From Dethiosulfatibacter sp. (GTDB taxonomy: Bacteria; Bacillota_A; Clostridia; Tissierellales; Dethiosulfatibacteraceae), in assembly GCA_019084435.1 (NCBI GenBank), contig JAHRFV010000284.1, positions 1 to 9,101 of the forward strand: 9,101 bases of DNA, written 5' to 3'. Shown piece by piece: positions 6,158 to 9,101 of this stretch. Each line of letters opens with the position of its first letter. The first letter of the stretch is position 1. Under the pieces are notes generated by a model, which did no database searches, was not told the DNA's origin, and saw only the letters and a list, made by a program, of their open reading frames with translations. The translations under genes and the position numbers were made by a program.

Positions 6158-7450
6158 ATGTGGAAAGAACTGTATGAACAAAAACTAACAACTGCAGATG
6201 AAGCTGTAAAACTAATCAAATCAAATCAAAGAGTTGTTTCTGGGCATGCATGCAGCGAACCTACCACTCTGATTCAAGCAATGGTAGACAACAGAGAACA
6301 GTATGAAAATGTTGAGATTGTTCACATGGTGGCAATGGGCAAAGGAGCCTACACAGCTGAAGGCATGGAGCCTTATTTTAAGCACAACGCTCTATTTGTA
6401 GGGGGTTCAACCCGTAAAGCAGTGAATGCAAATCGAGCAGATTACACCCCTTGTTTCTTCTTTGAAATTCCAAGACTATTCAAAGAAGGGCTGTTGCCGG
6501 TAGATGTGGCACTTATCCAGGTTAGTAAACCGGATGAACACGGTTACTGCAGCTACGGATTATCCAATGATTACACAAAAGCCGCTGCTGATGTGGCAAA
6601 ACTGGTCATCGCTGAAGTAAACGATCAAATGCCAAGAACCCTAGGAGATAATTTCATTCATGTGTCACAGATTGATTGCATCGTAGAGAGCAGCAACAGC
6701 ATAATCGAGTTAAAACCTCCTACAATAAGCGATGTAGAAAAAGCTATCGGTGAGAACTGCGCTAAATTAGTCGAAGATGGTTCTACACTGCAGTTAGGAA
6801 TTGGAGCAATACCGGATGCTGTATTACTATTTTTGAAAGATAAAAAAGACTTAGGTATCCATTCTGAAATGTTTTCTGATGGCGTAGTTGACTTATTCGA
6901 GGCAGGTGTCATAAACAACTCCAAGAAAACCATTCACAACGGCAAAATGGTAGTAACGTTCCTAATGGGTACAAAAAAATTGTATGATTTCGTAAACAAC
7001 AATCCAATTGTTGAAATGTATCCAGTTGATTATGTCAATGATCCATGTGTTATTTCAAAAAACTACAAAATGGTTTCCATCAATTCCTGCATTCAGGTGG
7101 ACTTTATGGGCCAAGTATCTTCAGAAAGCATTGGTATAAACCAATTTAGCGGAACCGGTGGTCAGGTTGATTATGTGAGAGGTACCAGCATGGCTAAAGA
7201 TGGTAAATCCATCATTGCAATGCCTTCAACAGCAAAAGGCGGCACAGCATCAAGAATTGCACCATTCCTAACAGAGGGATCCACCGTCACCACGTCAAGA
7301 AATGATGTTCATTATGTTGTAACCGAATACGGTATTGCTGCTTTAAGGGGAAAAACATTAAAGGAGAGAGCTCTAGCGTTAATCAACATAGCTCATCCAG
7401 ATTTCAGAGAAGAATTATTGGAAGAGTTCAATAAAAGGTTTAATAAATAA
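6158..7450 (+). CDS. abfT: 4-hydroxybutyrate CoA-transferase
   Basis: Moves CoA from acetyl-CoA or a similar donor to 4-hydroxybutyrate, making the substrate of the dehydratase encoded just upstream; a cytosolic class I CoA-transferase of the acetyl-CoA hydrolase/transferase family. The 430-residue product is the usual length (the C. aminobutyricum enzyme is about 438) and resembles it throughout by recall. The catalytic glutamate is Glu237 in LGIHSEMFSDG, preceded by the LQLGIGAIPDA segment (211-221) and followed by the glycine-rich FSGTGGQVDYVRG stretch and TSRNDVHYVVTEYG. The ATG at 6158 is preferred: AAGCGAGG (6144-6151) ends 6 nt before it, and the protein then begins MWKELYEQ like its relatives. 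The upstream in-frame ATG at 6140 adds six residues, has no RBS and would place the Shine-Dalgarno inside the gene. It follows abfD by 43 nt and precedes the permease by 17 nt, with no promoter or terminator seen between them. A related 4-hydroxy or short-chain acid as substrate cannot be excluded. Confidence 0.9.
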   Translation: MWKELYEQKLTTADEAVKLIKSNQRVVSGHACSEPTTLIQAMVDNREQYENVEIVHMVAMGKGAYTAEGMEPYFKHNALFVGGSTRKAVNANRADYTPCFFFEIPRLFKEGLLPVDVALIQVSKPDEHGYCSYGLSNDYTKAAADVAKLVIAEVNDQMPRTLGDNFIHVSQIDCIVESSNSIIELKPPTISDVEKAIGENCAKLVEDGSTLQLGIGAIPDAVLLFLKDKKDLGIHSEMFSDGVVDLFEAGVINNSKKTIHNGKMVVTFLMGTKKLYDFVNNNPIVEMYPVDYVNDPCVISKNYKMVSINSCIQVDFMGQVSSESIGINQFSGTGGQVDYVRGTSMAKDGKSIIAMPSTAKGGTASRIAPFLTEGSTVTTSRNDVHYVVTEYGIAALRGKTLKERALALINIAHPDFREELLEEFNKRFNK

Positions 7451-7467
7451 AAAATTGGAGGACTAAA

Positions 7468-8835
7468 ATGCCTAAGAGAATCAACGGGGAAGAACAACCC
7501 TATATACCTTTTGGAATATTTAAAATCAGATTGCCTTTTGTTCACTACAAATTTGAAATGCCTGAATTTTGGCAAGGACTATTACTTTGCGCAACATGTC
7601 TAGGCGCTATTCCTATCATGACCGATGTATTTGGTCTGTCATTTGAAGTAGCTTTAACAATGGTTATTATTAATGGAGTTCTTTACAACCTGCATGTTTT
7701 GTTAGGAGATCCTGTTGTACCGGGTTGGATAACGCCAGCTATTCCCTTGACTTTAGCTTATTTGAGACAGTTTGAAATGGGTCCTCAAAGAGTACAGGCA
7801 ATGATTGCATTGCAATTACTAATAGGCATACTCTTTATAATCATGGGTTCCTCAGGGCTTGCTAAAAAGATAATCAACTGGGTTCCCAATTCCATAAAAG
7901 CAGGCATCCTTTTAGGAGCTGGTGTGGCTGCCGTTACGGGTGAAATGTCAGTTACCGGAAGATTTAACTCCTTCCCTATAGCTATAGGATTCGGAACACT
8001 ATTAACGTTTTATCTATTGTTTGCACCTCAATTTAAATCATTAAAGAAGAGTTCGACGATTTTAGGAAAGATTGGAAAATTCGGCATGGTTCCGGCCATG
8101 ATATTTGCTCTAATTATTGGGGTCATTGTAAAAGAATTACCTGCTCCTGTAATTCAATGGGAGATTTTCTTCCCAAGATTTGGTGAAATGTTTTCTCAGG
8201 TGTCACCATTTAGTGTCGGATTTCCAACCCTTGATATGTTTATGGCAGCATTACCTATGGTAGCTGTGTGTTATATTATCGCTTTTGGAGATTTCATTAC
8301 CAGCTCCGCTTTAATCAATGAGGCTGATGATGTTCGAAAAGATGAAGTAATAGATTTTAACTCCAACAGATCTAATTTGATCAGTGGTGTTAGAAATATT
8401 GTTTTAGCTTTGGTTTCTCCTTATCCAACAATGGCAGGACCATTGTGGGCAGCAGTCACTGCCGCTCTAAGCGAAAGATACAAAGAAGGCAGAGAGCAGA
8501 TGGATTCAATCTTTGGTGGTTTCGGTACATTCCGAATTGCAACTATGATTGGAGTAGCTTTAATGCCTATCGTTTCACTCCTAAGACCTGTTTTGCCTGT
8601 AGCATTGTCTCTGACATTGTTGGTTCAAGGATTTGTTTGTACCCGACTTGCTATGCAACTAGCTGATACCAATGAAGAAAAAGGAATAGCAGGCGTTATG
8701 GGCGCAGTCCTGGCAATCAGAGGAGCTGCTTGGGGACTAGGTGTCGGATTAATACTGCATTTTATACTAGGCAATATGAAAAAGAAGCAAGTTGAAAAAA
8801 TTGAAGAAGAAGAATTAGAAACGGTTAACAGTTAA
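7468..8835 (+). CDS. Polytopic membrane permease, UraA/NCS2-like (substrate unknown)
   Basis: A 455-residue integral membrane protein with about a dozen hydrophobic segments, for example near 34-52, 60-78, 110-128, 142-157, 168-186, 207-223, 255-274, 307-332, 354-372, 374-392 and 405-435. It has no signal peptide and ends in a charged cytoplasmic tail (KKK followed by an EEEE run). GDPVVPGWITPAIPL (80-94), AFGDFITSS (272-280) and an NRSNLISGVRNIVLALVSPYP block (300-320) sit where nucleobase/ascorbate (UraA/NCS2, SLC23/26-fold) transporters have their half-helix and substrate motifs, but the classic purine/uracil signatures are not clear. I therefore call a UraA-fold-like carrier with low certainty of family. 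GGAGG (7457-7461) sits 6 nt before the ATG and only 17 nt separate it from abfT, so it is co-transcribed with the 4-hydroxybutyrate genes. Uptake of 4-hydroxybutyrate or a similar acid, or export of a product, is inferred from context alone. Confidence 0.7.
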   Translation: MPKRINGEEQPYIPFGIFKIRLPFVHYKFEMPEFWQGLLLCATCLGAIPIMTDVFGLSFEVALTMVIINGVLYNLHVLLGDPVVPGWITPAIPLTLAYLRQFEMGPQRVQAMIALQLLIGILFIIMGSSGLAKKIINWVPNSIKAGILLGAGVAAVTGEMSVTGRFNSFPIAIGFGTLLTFYLLFAPQFKSLKKSSTILGKIGKFGMVPAMIFALIIGVIVKELPAPVIQWEIFFPRFGEMFSQVSPFSVGFPTLDMFMAALPMVAVCYIIAFGDFITSSALINEADDVRKDEVIDFNSNRSNLISGVRNIVLALVSPYPTMAGPLWAAVTAALSERYKEGREQMDSIFGGFGTFRIATMIGVALMPIVSLLRPVLPVALSLTLLVQGFVCTRLAMQLADTNEEKGIAGVMGAVLAIRGAAWGLGVGLILHFILGNMKKKQVEKIEEEELETVNS

Positions 8836-8912
8836 AAATTGTCTTTGATAGTCTAATGAATCAAAAGGGGGCTGTCGCTAAATAGCTGATTTCGCCCTGA
8901 CGCAGATAAAAT

Positions 8913-8975
8913 AAAGAGAACCCGCAGGATTCTGGACTTTTAAAAAGTCCGTAAGCCTCGTCGGGTTCTCTTTTT
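8913..8975. terminator. Bidirectional hairpin terminator with a nested hairpin
   Basis: AAAGAGAACCCG (8913-8924) pairs perfectly with CGGGTTCTCTTT (8962-8973), a 12-bp stem followed by further T on the plus strand. Inside the loop GGACTTTT (8934-8941) pairs with AAAAGTCC (8943-8950). On the minus strand the tail after the stem is also T-rich (TTTATTTTAT). It can thus end both the abf-permease transcript from the left and the partial gene from the right. The operon appears to have no other terminator before it. Confidence 0.75.
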
Positions 8976-9040
8976 GTTATTGGAATTTTAATGAAGGGTA
9001 CACGAAACAAAGGTACCGGTCATCAGATGCAGCTTTTATC

Positions 9041-9101
9041 TTATGCTGCCACTTCAGCGGTTTTGCCCTCGAATTCCTTGATGTCTCCCTTTATGAATCG
9101 A
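9041..9101 (-). CDS. 3' end of an unidentified gene, probably a transposase (partial)
   Basis: The minus strand carries an open frame that enters from the right edge and ends in TAA at 9041-9043; the last 19 codons read RFIKGDIKEFEGKTAEVAA. The other two minus-strand frames close within this stretch. The peptide is not recognised. Its position, reading towards a GGGGGCTGTC terminal motif and a hairpin terminator, suggests the C-terminus of a transposase. Confidence 0.4.
   Translation of the reverse strand, partial: RFIKGDIKEFEGKTAEVAA

Larger units (their letters stand above)
8867..9101 (-). mobile_element. Probable end of an insertion sequence (partial)
   Basis: Starting 31 nt after the permease stop codon, the sequence GGGGGCTGTCGCTAAA (8867-8882) resembles terminal inverted repeats of the GGGGCTGTC type found in IS1182-like and related elements. 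It is followed by a long hairpin and by the 3' end of a minus-strand reading frame that runs off the right edge. The arrangement (terminal motif, terminator, gene reading towards it) is what the transposase-3' end of an element looks like. The other end and the target duplication are outside the window, so the family is not fixed. Confidence 0.5.

Noticed and set aside
8445..8666. Second plus-strand frame inside the permease gene
   Set aside because: Out-of-frame shadow; the permease frame continues without interruption through this stretch and shows hydrophobic helices.

Overview
The window looks like a chromosomal segment of an anaerobic, amino-acid- or organic-acid-fermenting member of the Clostridia. 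The DNA is AT-rich, the Shine-Dalgarno sites are strong (GGAGG type), and the central operon encodes the oxygen-sensitive clostridial enzyme 4-hydroxybutyryl-CoA dehydratase. No rRNA, tRNA or CRISPR array was seen.

Layout. At the left edge (1-34, minus) is the first codons of a gene, probably an insertion-sequence transposase, with its own RBS and extended -10 box. A T-rich stretch and a terminator follow. Two minus-strand genes then form a probable operon (2411 down to 345): a DapA-superfamily aldolase that resembles 4-hydroxy-2-oxoglutarate aldolase more than true DapA, followed by a class V aminotransferase of the alanine/serine-glyoxylate type. Divergent from them is a sigma-54 activator (2651-4375) with CBS, PAS, AAA+ and Fis-type HTH domains. 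Downstream come three TGCA-N4-TGCA palindromes, the regulator's terminator and an almost ideal -24/-12 promoter. That promoter drives three plus-strand genes: 4-hydroxybutyryl-CoA dehydratase (abfD), 4-hydroxybutyrate CoA-transferase (abfT) and a polytopic permease with UraA/NCS2-like features. From about 8867 to the right edge the sequence looks like the end of a second insertion sequence: a terminal GGGGGCTGTCGC motif, a long hairpin and the last 19 codons of a minus-strand gene.

How it may work. The permease could import 4-hydroxybutyrate or a close relative, AbfT would make the CoA thioester using acetyl-CoA or butyryl-CoA, and AbfD would dehydrate and isomerise it to crotonyl-CoA for butyrate formation. 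No 4-hydroxybutyrate dehydrogenase is present in the window, so the operon looks like an uptake-and-activation unit rather than a full succinate or GABA pathway. The CBS-PAS activator next door is the obvious candidate to switch it on through the palindromes and the sigma-54 promoter. The divergent pair could split 4-hydroxy-2-oxoglutarate to pyruvate and glyoxylate and then aminate glyoxylate to glycine; this rests on sequence resemblance recalled from memory and on gene pairing.
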